64,000 nucleotides of DNA from the NCBI GenBank assembly GCA_022559845.1, contig CM040123.1, forward strand, positions 294,178,642-294,242,641, read 5' to 3'. Positions 21,459 to 32,800 of this stretch are shown here, in pieces. This DNA comes from Amorphophallus konjac (lineage: Eukaryota; Streptophyta; Magnoliopsida; Alismatales; Araceae). Made by a program: the position numbers and the translations under genes. Below the pieces are notes generated by a model. The model was given only the letters and a program-made list of their open reading frames with translations, was not told where the DNA came from and ran no database searches. Within the stretch, counting starts at the first letter, position 1, and every line of letters starts with the position of its first letter.

Positions 21459-24327
21459 GGCGTCTGCTTTGCAAGGGAGCGTAGCAAACTGAAAAGTAGA
21501 TGCCAAGGTGTGATGAGACACGCAATCAACATCACTTGATGAGAATCAAATCAAAAGCACGAGATGAAGCAAATCTCGGAAATTCAATGAAATCAACAAT
21601 GTTTGGATAAAAGGGGAGTTGTGCACGCGGTGCACGAAGGAGATAAAATAAATGATCAACTTCCAGCGCGGTGGAAGTACCCCAGGTCACAAACCTGTAA
21701 GTTTCACCATTGGGGAGCGGTTACCAGCCAGTGGACGTGCTGCAGCCAAGGTGGATCAAAGGAAAGGATTGAAATAAGATGATAAAAATCCAAACAAGGA
21801 GCTTTCGAGAAAATCACCCAAAACAGCAACAAAACGAACTGAAGATTCAATCCGGCATGGAATATCTCATATCTGGAAAGATTAAGATCAACTTCAACCC
21901 TCAAAGTCAGCTCATCAGAATGATTTTTTAACAATTGTTTCAAATTCCTACATGAATGCATGCTGGGTTTAAAAGGAAAAATTAAATCAAATGAAAATAT
22001 AAGATAATCAAGGATAATATTGCTAAGCTGCCAAGACTGGGTCAAGAAACTGATTTCACGAGCTGATACTAAGCCGAAGCCCGTTTATCCACGCACCAAC
22101 TCATAAAAAGGAACCATCGTCCCCAGTCTCGGACGGCTCAACGGCCTATCCGTATGACTAAGATGCCTCTGGAATCGTCATCATTTTTGATGAAGGGGAA
22201 CTCAAATTCCAGATTTACCAAAGCCACAAGGTCCTTGATATAATCTAGTAGCATATGTAACATATAGTAAAATGCATACAGGGAGATGGTGATAGCAATG
22301 ATCATGGGGAACTGAGAAATGAGCTGCCGTCACCGTGGGGCTTGGATGATGATGCCCAGTCGGTGGGACCAAGAGCTTCTTATCCTGCGCTCAAAAATTC
22401 ATCAGCCAAGATATAAAAGATAACAAGTAATGAATAAGGCATTTAAGCGTAGTAAGCATAGCATGAATCAAAGCATCAATAGCATGTCACAACATAGTAA
22501 CCATTATGAGTTGAATCATGATATTGCAAAGCATCATTGTTTGTTATTTTGTCATGAGGATGCCAACTTGGCTAATCAAGATTTAGAGTTGAATGATCAA
22601 GATCTGATAATGCCCATCGGCAGAATTGATCAAGAGAAATTAGTAGGAGTTGATTGAAAGATCTGGAGATGAATAATCAGAATGATAATCAGGAGATATA
22701 ACCAAAATGATATAAGGAGGTGATAACCAAAAATGCCCAGGGTGGCATGTCATGAGAATATCGGGAGAATCAATAGATTGATAGCAATGAGTGGAGATAG
22801 GACTCATCCCGTGCTCTTGGTCCTTGCAAAGCTGTTCCTGCAAAACACCATCAGAAAATACAATGTAATTTTTATGGAGTTTTTTTTTTGAAATATGCAA
22901 ATTTTTATGTGGTTTTTGAAAATATACTCAAATTTTTATGAATTTTGGAAATATGCAAATTTTTATGGGTTTTGAAAAATATTTCAATTTTTATGAATTT
23001 TGGGAAAGATATTCAAATTTTTATAGATTTTGGACAAGAAATATTCAATTTTGTTTGATTTTGGTTAGACATTGCTAAAGCAGCATCAAAGGGTGTCTTA
23101 AACCACTGGCTAGGGGTCCTCGTTCCTTCCCCTTTTGCTAAAAACTGCCCAAATCTTGGCGTGCATTGAAGGGTGGCGTCCTATAACCGACTGCCCTTGA
23201 TCAACGGTACCCCTACCAAGGCCATACCTGAGAAATGTTCGATCTTGGAGGGAGAAGAGAAGAATAATTGGAGATAAGCTTTATGCAGGATGGGAGATGT
23301 CGGGACTTGAATTCTTTCCAAGGTGTTCCCCCTCAAAGAGGTAGTCTGTTGCGCCGGGGCTTTATGCCTTTGATTTTTAGACCCTTGACATGCATACGAC
23401 CAGGATTTTCCATGCGGGGACTTTGCCACTCTTGTCATGCCATAATTCACAATCTTGCTTTTATCGAAATTCTGACTTGATTTTCATAATAGCCCTTTTG
23501 GCGAGATGTATATCATGAAATTCATATTTTGTTTGGGTCAAGACTGCCCCTATTTGAGACTCCTCTCGTATTGGGGATTATCAAGGTTGGTCATCTCATC
23601 CGTCAACCTCTTGCCCCTGCACGTGGCCGAGTAAAGAAGAGAAAAGACTTTCAGATATACTCATGGCATGGCCAAGGTAGCAACGGTGTTTAACCAAAGG
23701 AGCCGGCTAAGGACGCCGTGAAGTGTGTGAGGTGCCCAGCTGAGGGTTGATCTTAACAAGCAGGGAGAGAATGTTGAATTCCCAGCGCGGGGTTCTTATT
23801 AACCAAGGTGCTGCATAAGCAAGCCTAAAGACTCTTTTTAACAATGATTTAATTTAACAAAAGCCTAAGATAAAGATCTAAAACACCACTCTTAATTCTT
23901 GTTAGGAAGCACTTCATTTTGAAAATCATGCGTGAAGTAATGAGGTAATGATATCATATAAATGCATACTTACGTCAATATATTACCTTGCAACCTTTGT
24001 TAAAGCAGTTGCCGCGAGAGGTTGATCATCGTGGGATAGTCCTCTTAGGCAGATAAAGGATTGGAAGCAAAGGATTGAAAGTGGCTTAACAAGAAGGAGT
24101 GGTGCCAAGACCAGACTCAGACGAATAAGGAAAAAAAGGAAAATAGGCGAGGGCTAGAACTCCCTCACTAAGGCGCGGAGACCCTGATCACATGGAACAG
24201 TCTACAGAAGGAGAGGAGAATTAGAAGGAGGAATGAGGACTAAAGCCTCGAAAGCAATGGGAGAATGGGCAGATGCCCAAGGCAGTGGATGTGGAAGAAG
24301 TTGGGTCAGACCCAGAATCAGGAGGAA
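21459..24327. other. Non-coding 3' region of B
   Basis: The first ~820 bases align with the A 3' UTR. 22860-23080 is a degenerate AT-rich tandem repeat (units like AAATTTTTATGAATTTTGG). 23310-23440 shares a block with A at 33575-33625 (GCGGGGACTTTGCC). Open frames here are short and show no domain. The same region is duplicated at 29905-32780. Confidence 0.6.
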
Positions 24328-27120
24328 TTAGAAGAAGAAATTGATAAATGGAAAGAGGCGGATCCGGAGGGTCCGGAGGCAGAGGAGAATCATGAGAGGA
24401 AAAATCCGAAGGCTCCGGAGGGATGACAAAAGAAGGGACGCGATGCCCTGAGACGAAATAGGGAAAAAGATGATGGAAAAGGAAGAAAAAATGAAGGATG
24501 TGATGTTCAGGAAGATTAGAAAGATGAATCGGAAGAAAGATGGAGGGTCCGGAGGTTCCGGAGGAAGCAAATGCCGAGGGACGCGATGCCCAGGGAGGAG
24601 AGAAAAATCCGGAGGTTCCGGAGGAATGAAATCAGGAAGGAGAAGGTGGAAAGGGGCGTCGTGCCCGAGGGAAAAGTCCGGAGGTTCCGGAGGAAGTAAA
24701 TAAAAAAGGTGGAGAGGGGCGTCGTGCCCAAAGGGAAAGTCCGGAGGTTCCGGAGGAAGCAAATCAGGAAGGAGAAGATGGAAAGGGGCGTCATGCCCGA
24801 GGGGAAAGTCCGGAGGTTCCGGAGGAGGCAAATCAGGAAGGAGAAGATGGAAAGGGGCGTCGTGCCCGAGGGAAAAGTCTGGAGGTTCCGGAGGAAGAAA
24901 ATGCCGAGGGACGCGATGCCCTGGGAAGAAGGGAGAGAAATCTGGGAGATGAAAAGGTTGGAAAGGGGCGCGATGCCCGAGTAATGAAGATGAATGTGAA
25001 TAAGATGGGAAATGCGGAGGATCCGGCGGTGCCGGAAGGCGGGTAAGATACGGGTTTGGAGACCCGGGAAGCAGGAAGTGCAATTGCATGCAATATGATG
25101 GATGCGATGAATGCAGCGAATGCAGTGAATAGAATGAATGCATGAAGGAAGATGAAAAATAAGAAGAATACGAAGGGTGAGAGGGCGAGGTCCTCCTCTT
25201 TCCCCTGGAAGTGGCCCATGAAGAAAACGCGATCGACAAGAATATGGATGGGGTGGATAAAGGAGTGGAAGGCCCCTTAGTGCCAAAATAACTGCCCCTC
25301 CACGGCAGTGAAAGAGTATAGCCAATTGGCTTAATGGACAAAGCATAAGCCCATGATGAAGCTTCAATGGTAAATAACAACTCCCTTGGAAGGTGAAAAG
25401 TAATAGCGGGAGGGAGTTGGAAAGTTAGGCTTGGAAGCATCATGTTGCCGAGGAGTTCAAGATTTGGAAATTGGAACAAAGGGTGCCCTGCCCGGCCCTT
25501 ACGCAGCATCAATGCTTGGCGTGGTGGCGACTTAGCCTCTTCAATCATGCTTGGCACAATGATCCGGATTGGCATCCGGCAAATAAATTCTTGGGTCTTG
25601 AACATCACGGCCATGGCCAAATCTGTCTTGCCCGGCTCTTGATCATCTTCGGCACATATACTTGCAGAAGCACCCACATTCCGAGTAGTAGAAGGAGGTG
25701 AAGCGGAGGCGGAAGGCTTTGTGAGTGGTGGAGGTATAATGGAAAGTGTTGGCGTAAGTGGAGGCGGAGGTTCAAACACATCGAGTTTCTCCCTTTGCTT
25801 GCAAGCGGTCGGGGTTAGCTCGAGTGCAAAAAGTGGTGGATCCTGCTCAGGATTAACCATAGGTAAGGGTGAAGGGGTAAATGGTGGGGTAGGTAAAGTG
25901 GGTTTTAGGGATGGTGGTAATGGGATAACGGGAGGTTGAATTGGGGACAGTTCAATGGTAGGCTCGGTGGAGGCCGATGGTGTGGAGGTTGATGGCTTAA
26001 TAGGTAGAGATTTAATTAGTGGAGGGTTAATGGGTGAAGGTTTGGTGCGTAGGAAATGCCGGACGGGGCGAGCGGTGTTAGGAGTGGGAGTGGGAATGGG
26101 AAGAGACTCAATAGGCGCCGGCGCGGGCGATTGGAATATCGACCCATCGTCGTAACACCAACTAGTCTCATAAATAGGGGTTGAATTAGGAGTGGTTTCC
26201 TCCTGAGCAGGGGGTTCATCGAATGAAAATGGGGAAAGCGAAAAGTTAAGGAAACTCGGAAGTGGTGCCTGCGGAGCTTCATCATCATCGTATACTGCCT
26301 CGGACTCTTCGAATGCCGGCTCTTGCTCACTTGAGCCGCCGACGCCGTAATCATCCCTCCTGTCTTTCAATTCTCTCTCCATCTTTGTAATCTCGTCCAA
26401 AGCGGCATGGAGAGGATTGACTGGAGTAGGAGGAGCCGTGACCCTCTTTATTTGTTCCTCCATCAAAGTAATCTTATCAAGCAGAGATTGTTGGAGGGGT
26501 GTGACTTGAACAACCGAGGGCTGGCAGGGCCTTGAAGGAGGAGGGGCCGCATAAAATGGCCGTGGAGGGGAGTTGACGGGATGACCCGTAAAAGAACCCG
26601 GACGGGCCGGATTGCAAGGAGTAAATGGGCCTCGGGGCCGTGATGGAGGAGGAATAGAAGGAGGCGGGTGTCGGACCACCCGAGGAGGAGTGTGAATAGA
26701 AGGGGATGGGTAATGGGCTACCCGATTAGGAATATGAATAGAAGAGGGAGGTGGGTGATGGGCCACCCGAATAGGATTAGAAGGAGGATGAGGTGAAGGA
26801 GATGCACCCTCAACGGCGGCCTTAAGGGCTTGGATCTGTTGAGGGGTGAGATGATCTAATGCGTGCAAGATTCGAGAGACTTTCTCATCATTAGGACGAG
26901 ACGGTCCCGTAGGAATAGTGGCTCGCAATTGAGTAGGGGGACCATGAGAATGGACATTACCCGTGGGCCGGGTATGACCATAAGAATGAGGACGTGGTCC
27001 CTTGAAAGTATGGTGAGAATTTTGACGAACATGTTGAAATTGAGGAGAATAAGATGTGCACGGTTGTGCATCCTCATGAATTGAATTAAACATGTTGTTT
27101 TGTTTATCAAAGTAAGCCAT
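24328..27120 (-). CDS. Proline-rich ORF of B with Gag-like N terminus (930 aa)
   Basis: Start ATG at 27120, 930 residues, no interruption. Residues ~80-110 (HALDHLTPQQIQALKAA) correspond to the N-terminal motif of the A Gag (HALSQLDDS.RQAVQAAL), and a later LDKITLMEEQIKRVTAP corresponds to its LASIEEQLNKVTAA. No capsid core, zinc knuckle or pol domain follows. The middle is proline-rich (~110-470). Residues ~490-640 form a segment of ordinary composition (FQFPNLELLG, FTIEASSWAYALSIKPIGYT) that I do not recognise. The last third is encoded by a 63-base minisatellite. Probably a derived structural protein of a non-autonomous element; function unknown. Confidence 0.7.
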   Translation of the reverse strand: MAYFDKQNNMFNSIHEDAQPCTSYSPQFQHVRQNSHHTFKGPRPHSYGHTRPTGNVHSHGPPTQLRATIPTGPSRPNDEKVSRILHALDHLTPQQIQALKAAVEGASPSPHPPSNPIRVAHHPPPSSIHIPNRVAHYPSPSIHTPPRVVRHPPPSIPPPSRPRGPFTPCNPARPGSFTGHPVNSPPRPFYAAPPPSRPCQPSVVQVTPLQQSLLDKITLMEEQIKRVTAPPTPVNPLHAALDEITKMERELKDRRDDYGVGGSSEQEPAFEESEAVYDDDEAPQAPLPSFLNFSLSPFSFDEPPAQEETTPNSTPIYETSWCYDDGSIFQSPAPAPIESLPIPTPTPNTARPVRHFLRTKPSPINPPLIKSLPIKPSTSTPSASTEPTIELSPIQPPVIPLPPSLKPTLPTPPFTPSPLPMVNPEQDPPLFALELTPTACKQREKLDVFEPPPPLTPTLSIIPPPLTKPSASASPPSTTRNVGASASICAEDDQEPGKTDLAMAVMFKTQEFICRMPIRIIVPSMIEEAKSPPRQALMLRKGRAGHPLFQFPNLELLGNMMLPSLTFQLPPAITFHLPRELLFTIEASSWAYALSIKPIGYTLSLPWRGSYFGTKGPSTPLSTPSIFLSIAFSSWATSRGKRRTSPSHPSYSSYFSSSFMHSFYSLHSLHSSHPSYCMQLHFLLPGSPNPYLTRLPAPPDPPHFPSYSHSSSLLGHRAPFQPFHLPDFSPFFPGHRVPRHFLPPEPPDFSLGHDAPFHLLLPDLPPPEPPDFPLGHDAPFHLLLPDLLPPEPPDFPFGHDAPLHLFYLLPPEPPDFSLGHDAPFHLLLPDFIPPEPPDFSLLPGHRVPRHLLPPEPPDPPSFFRFIFLIFLNITSFIFSSFSIIFFPISSQGIASLLLSSLRSLRIFPLMILLCLRTLRIRLFPFINFFF
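24540..24910. repeat. 63-base coding minisatellite, complete B copy
   Basis: Six or so units carrying GGTTCCGGAGG and GGGGCGTCGTGCCCGAGGG, about 63 bases (21 codons) apart. On the minus strand the units encode PPEPPDF.LGHDAPFHLLLPD repeats in phase. The second copy of this region is at 32990-33336, where it is cut. Confidence 0.85.
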
Positions 27121-27304
27121 TATGCAAGCAATTTAATGTGCAAACAATTTACAAAGAAACACGCAAGTTGGAATGGTTACCTTGATTTTTATGTTTGAAC
27201 CTTGGTGAATTAATGAATTTTAGCAAAGTTTGGAATGATTCACACAAGGGGAGGAACCTAGTTTCAAATGTGATTTAACTCCAATGCCAACTAGGAACAC
27301 TCTC

Positions 27305-27483
27305 TCACCACGTATAGGCCAACTAATTCGGGACTTCAAAGGGTACAACCTGCCCGACGTCCGTGAGGGAATCCACGGGTGCGGGGACTTATGGAGGCTT
27401 GGAAAAGGGATCTCCGGTCCAAAGAGACGGAATGCTCAATGGAGGGTCGTCCCGATTCCAAGAGGGGGTGTGGAATCCTAGTG
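27305..27483. promoter_or_regulatory. Leader block conserved between A and B (B copy)
   Basis: High similarity to 42570-42762 of A, including GTCCGTGAGGGAATCCACGG, GGTCCAAAGAGACGGAATGC and GTGTGGAATCCTAG. Indels between the copies shift frame, so conservation is at nucleotide level. Confidence 0.75.
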
Positions 27484-27639
27484 AGGAGAGAAGAGGTCTC
27501 CCAAACCAATGCAAATGAATGAATGCAATATGTGCAAGAGGATAGGCAAATCACCAATAGAGCCAAATAATAATATAAATCAACGAAGCATGAAAAAGCG
27601 GAGGCTCTGTGAAATCACAGGAAAGAGACGACCTGTGGA

Positions 27640-28165
27640 AGGTCGCTACTAATAAAAACGCGCCCTGGTGTGAGGCGCTACCTGAGGAAAGGACGCCTCA
27701 CAGAGAGGGCGTCAAATCTAAAACACGCCCTGGGGCAGGGCGTTAACTCTCAGAGGTGCGCACGGCCGAGAGAAAGAAACACCTTGATGTGAGGCGTTAT
27801 CAAATAACAAGACGCCCTGGAGAGGGGCGCTATACAGAAAAGAAACGACAGGGTCACTGTCGTGAATCACTGTGAGGGCCCACACAGGCAAGGTAAAAAC
27901 ACGCCCTGGTATGGGGCGCTACAAATCAAATGGACGCCTCTGGTCGAGGGCGTCAACTCTCAGGGGTACGCACGGTCGAATGAATAAAACGCCTTAGTGT
28001 GAGGCGTTACAATATAAAAAGGCACCCTGGAGAAGGGCGTGAATTCACAGATAAGCAGGGTATGATAGAAGACGTCCTGTCAGAAGGCGTTAGACATGCA
28101 TAAAACGCCCTGGGTGAGGGCGTGAAATTAAAAAGCGCCTCTGACAGAGGCGTTAATTCCCAGAA
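27640..28165. promoter_or_regulatory. ACGMC/GKCGT palindrome array in leader of B
   Basis: About thirteen units at spacings near 32 or 56 bases. Perfect stems: ACGCCCTG/CAGGGCGT (27725-27743), ACGACAG/CTGTCGT (27845-27863), CGCCTCT/AGAGGCG (28136-28152). Confidence 0.85.
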
Positions 28166-28328
28166 AGACCCCACGGCCAGCAATATCAAACACTCACAGT
28201 CACAGGGCAATCAATAAAATGCAGCAGAGCATAACATGCTCATCAAAAATTTTGGATAAGTGGAATTTTCAAAAAGAAAATCTAACAAGCTGACAGATCA
28301 CTTGGGGAGAGTGCAAAGCACAATGGAG

Positions 28329-28393
28329 GGTGCCCGAGGGGCACAAAGGAGGGGTACCGTGGGTACCAAAGGGAAAGGGCACCCGAGGGTGCC
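28329..28393. promoter_or_regulatory. PBS-proximal palindrome triplet of B
   Basis: Three hairpin-forming palindromes in order: GGTGCCCGAGGGGCAC (28329-28344), GGTACCGTGGGTACC (28353-28367), GGCACCCGAGGGTGCC (28378-28393), 41 bases from the PBS. Element A has the same order at 43253-43343. Confidence 0.75.
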
Positions 28394-28433
28394 AAAGGGG
28401 AAAGGGGTAATAAAAAAGAAGAACACAAAGGGT

Positions 28434-28449
28434 CCCACCGTGATCGCCA
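28434..28449 (-). other. Primer-binding site of B
   Basis: Minus strand TGGCGATCACGGTGGG, three bases inside the LTR, identical to the A PBS at 43381-43396. The tRNA is not certain; a tRNA-Arg type would fit the Tat lineage. Confidence 0.8.
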
Positions 28450-28452
28450 ATT

Positions 28453-29891
28453 TGTAGATCTCTAATTTATCCACTTAAGGAAAAATTAAGAATATGAATA
28501 AATAAGCATGAAATAGCACGAGGTGCTAAGGGGAATTTTGTGATCGCCAGAGACACGAGGCCTCAAAATATAATAATAAAAAAGTATGGAGGGATCGCGA
28601 AAAATACCTTTAAAAGCGCGGGGATGTGAGTGCTCCTTTCTCTTCAAATCGGCCGGCCGACGAAGAGAGTTCTTCAATTAATTACCCTTGCAAACAAAGA
28701 CAAACACCAATAAAGATATGGATTAGAAACATGGTGAGTGTAGCATCAATTCTTAATAAAGGGATGAGCATGAAAGTATGTGCAAGAACACACCTTAAGG
28801 GTGGTTGCCCTTAAACCCCTATGCAAAAAGGGTGGGAGATAAATGATATGATGATGCAAAAATATGAATATAGTGGAAAGAGTGCAAGTGTGCACTATGG
28901 GAGATTTCTCAACGTGGTTGAGAAGAAGAATTAACACGAGATAAACATGCATGCATGTATATGAACGATGATAGTAAAACGTAAAAAAGAATAAACTAAT
29001 AAGAGCCTGTGCTTGGCTTGAATGCTCGATGGGGAGAAATCTTCCAAAGGATGATGAAGTAAAAGTGCAGGAGGGATTCCTCCTTCAGCCAGTAGCAGTG
29101 CCCTGCGTGAAGAAAGAAAAGGAAAACAAACAAAAACAAACAGAAGAAGAACGTCTGAGAGAAGGGGAAGAAGAGGAATCCGAACCAACACATTAACAGA
29201 GCTCAGAAGCTCTATTAATAAGATAGAAAAAGAGATAAGGAGGGAAGAGTCCAAAGGAGGAAGAGATAAGAACGGACAAGAGCCCAAATAGGGGAGGATT
29301 AAGCTGGGCAAGAGCCCAAACGAAGCAGGAGTCTCTCTGGGAAAGGCTGCGTTCGTTCGGAGCACAAAAGTGAAACACGACCTGGTTCAGGGCGTCAATT
29401 GTTGAATTGACGACCTTCCCAGAGGGTGTTTCTTAAAAACACGCCCTGCACAAGGGCGTTTCTTTCAAAACCAATTTTAGAAATAAAAACTCCCCATATT
29501 TAAAAAAATGTAAAACACGCCTCAGGCAAAGCCACCTTTAAAAAACACGCCCCTGGGAAGGGCGTTAATTTCAAGTTTTTAAAGTGAGGGAAGTCGGTCA
29601 AACACCAAGAATTGACACCCTCAGGTGTGGGCATCCTTTCTCAAAGAAACGCCCCAGATCAGGTCGTGTTTTAACAAAACACGCCCTTACCCAGGTCGTG
29701 AATTTCAAAATATTCAGATAAATGTCCAGAAAATCCAGAAAAATAGGAAAAAGGAGGAAATGAGGGAAAAATAGGAGAAATTCAAGAAAAGTGGGAAAAA
29801 TCACTCAAACAAGCTAATTTGAGGGTCAAATGGGGCATTGCACGGCAATATGAAATATACTCAAAATAATGTCAATTTTAGCGTGTCTACA
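28453..29891 (-). repeat. LTR of B, right (internal) copy
   Basis: 1439 bases, nearly identical to 20007-21445. On its left is the PBS and on its right a PPT, so this one LTR serves as 5' LTR of the left unit and 3' LTR of the truncated right unit. Confidence 0.93.
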
Positions 29892-32800
29892 GCTGCCCCG
29901 CCTTGGCGTCTGCTTTGCAAGGGAGCGTAGCAAACTGAAAAAGTAGATGCCAAGGTGTGATGAGACACGCAATCAACATCACTTGATGAGAATCAAATCA
30001 AAAGCACGAGATGAAGCAAATCTCAGGAAATTCAATGAAATCAACAATGTTTGGATAAAAGGGGAGTTGTGCACGCGGTGCACGAAGGAGATAAAATAAA
30101 TGATCAACTTCCAGCGCGGTGGAAGTACCCCAGGTCACAAACCTGTAAGTTTCACCATTGGGGAGCGGTTACCAGCCAGTGGACGTGCTGCAGCCAAGGT
30201 GGATCAAAGGAAAGGATTGAAATAAGATGATAAAAATCCAAACAAGGAGCTTTCGAGAAAATCACCCAAAACAGCAACAAAACGAACTTGAGATTCAATC
30301 CGGCATGGAATATCTCATATCTGGAAAGATTAAGATCAACTTCAACCCTCAAAGTCAGCTCATCAGAATGATTTTTTAACAATTGTTTCAAATTCCTACA
30401 TGAATGCATGCTGGGTTTAAAAGGAAAAATTAAATCAAATGAAAATATAAGATAATCAAGGATAATATTGCTAAGCTGCCAAGACTGGGTCAAGAAACTG
30501 ATTTCACGAGCTGATACTAAGCCGAAGCCCGTTTATCCACGCACCAACTCATAAAAAGGAACCATCGTCCCCAGTCTCGGACGGCTCAACGGCCTATCCG
30601 TATGACTAAGATGCCTCTGGAATCGTCATCATTTTTGATGAAGGGGAACTCAAATTCCAGATTTACCAAAGCCACAAGGTCCTTGATATAATCTAGTAGC
30701 ATATGTAACATATAGTAAAATGCATACAGGGAGATGGTGATAGCAATGATCATGGGGGAACTGAGAAATGAGCTGCCGTCACCGTGGGGCTTGGATGATG
30801 ATGCCCAGTCGGTGGGACCAAGAGCTTCTTATCCTGCGCTTAAAAATTCATCAGCCAAGATATAAAAGATAACAAGCAATGAATAAGGCATTTAAGCGTA
30901 GTAAGCATAGCATGAATCAAAGCATCAATAGCATGTCACAACATAGTAACCATTATGAGTTGAATCATGATATTGCAAAGCATCATTGTTTGTTATTTTG
31001 TCATGAGGATGCCAACTTGGCTAATCAAGATTTAGAGTTGAATGATCAAGATCTGATAATGCCCATCGGCAGAATTGATCAAGAGAAATTAGTAGGAGTT
31101 GATTGAAAGATTTGGAGATGAATAATCAGAATGATAATCAGGAGATATAACCAAAATGATATAAGGAGGTGATAACCAAAAATGCCCAGGGTGGCATGTC
31201 ATGAGAATATCGGGAGAATCAATAGATTGATAGCAATGAGTGGAGATAGGACTCATCCCGTGCTCTTGGTCCTTGCAAAGCTGTTCCTGCAAAACACCAT
31301 CAGAAAATACAATGCAATTTTTATGGAGTTTTTTTTTGAAATATGCAAATTTTTATGTTGTTTTTGAAAATATACTCAAATTTTTATGAATTTTGGAAAT
31401 ATGCAAATTTTTATGGGTTTTGAAAAATATTTCAATTTTTATGAATTTTGGGAAAGATATTCAAATTTTTATAGATTTTGGACAAGAAATATTCAATTTT
31501 ATTTGATTTTGGTTAGACATTGCTAAAGCAGCATCAAATGGTGTCTTAAACCACTGGCTAGGGGTCCTCGTTCCTTCCCCTTTTGCTAAAAACTGCCCAA
31601 ATCTTGGCGTGCATTGAAGGGTGGCGTCCTATAACCGACTGCCCTTGATCAACGGTACCCCTACCAAGGCCATACCTGAGAAATGTTCGGTCTTGGAGGG
31701 AGAAGAGAAGAATAATTGGAGATAAGCTTTATGCAGGATGGGAGATGTCGGGACTTGAATTCTTTCCAAGGTGTTCCCCCTCAAAGAGGTAGTCTGTTGC
31801 GCCGGGGCTTTATGCCTTTGATTTTTAGACCCTTGACATGCATACGACCAGGATTTTCCCTGCGGGGACTTTGCCACTCTTGTCATGCCATAATTCACAA
31901 TCTTGCTTTTATCGAAATTCTGACTTGATTTTCATAATAGCCCTTTTGGCGAGATGTATATCATGAAATTCATATTTTGTTTGGGTCAAGACTGCCCCTA
32001 TTTGAGACTCCTCTCGTATTGGGGATTATCAAGGTTAGTCATCTCATCCGTCAACCTCTTGCCCCTGCACGTGGCCGAGTAAAGAAGAGAAAAGACTTTC
32101 AGATATACTCATGGCATGGCCAAGGTAGCAACGGTGTTTAACCAAAGGAGCCGGCTAAGGACACCGTGAAGTGTGTGAGGTGCCCAGCTGAGGGTTGATC
32201 TTAACAAGCAGGGAGAGAATGTTGAATTCCCAGCGCGGGGTTCTTATTAACCAAGGTGCTGCATAAGCAAGCCTAAAGACTCTTTTTAACAATGATTTAA
32301 TTTAACAAAAGCCTAAGATAAAGATCTAAAACACCACTCTTAATTCTTGTTAGGAAGCACTTCATTTTGAAAATCATGCGTGAAGTAATGAGGTAATGAT
32401 ATCATATAAATGCATACTTACGTCAATATATTACCTTGCAACCTTTGTTAAAGCAGTTGCCGCGAGAGGTTGATCATCGTGGGATAGTCCTCTTAGGCAG
32501 ATAAAGGATTGGAAGCAAAGGATTGAAAAGTGGCTTAACAAGAAGGAGTGGTGCCAAGACCAGACTCAGACGAATAAGGAAAAAAAGGAAAAGAGGCGAG
32601 GGCTAGAACTCCCTCACTAAGGCGCGGAGACCCTGATCACATGGAACAGTCTACAGAAGGAGAGGAGAATTAGAAGGAGGAATGAGGACTAAAGCCTCGA
32701 AAGCAATGAGAGAATGGGCAGATGCCCAAGGCAGTGGATGTGGAAGAAGTTGGGTCAGACCCAGAATCAGGAGGAATTAGAAGAAGAAATTGATAAATGG

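Larger units (their letters stand above)
27121..28433. other. 5' leader of B
   Basis: Non-coding leader between PBS and ORF on the minus strand. It contains the block conserved with A (27305-27483), the densest palindrome array (27640-28165) and the PBS-proximal palindrome triplet (28329-28393). Confidence 0.7.

Noticed and set aside
22430..22657. Short frame with MNKAF start, repeated at 30879-31106
   Set aside because: It is repeated because of the B duplication. It has low complexity and lies in the non-coding 3' region.
24470..24984. Plus-strand frames over the minisatellite (Gly/Arg-rich)
   Set aside because: They are shadows of the 63-base repeat. The minus-strand frame is far longer and continuous with a Gag-like start.
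27640..28165. Regularly spaced repeats that could suggest a CRISPR array
   Set aside because: Units differ in sequence, spacers are not unique constant-length pieces, no cas genes exist, and the sequence is a plant retroelement leader.
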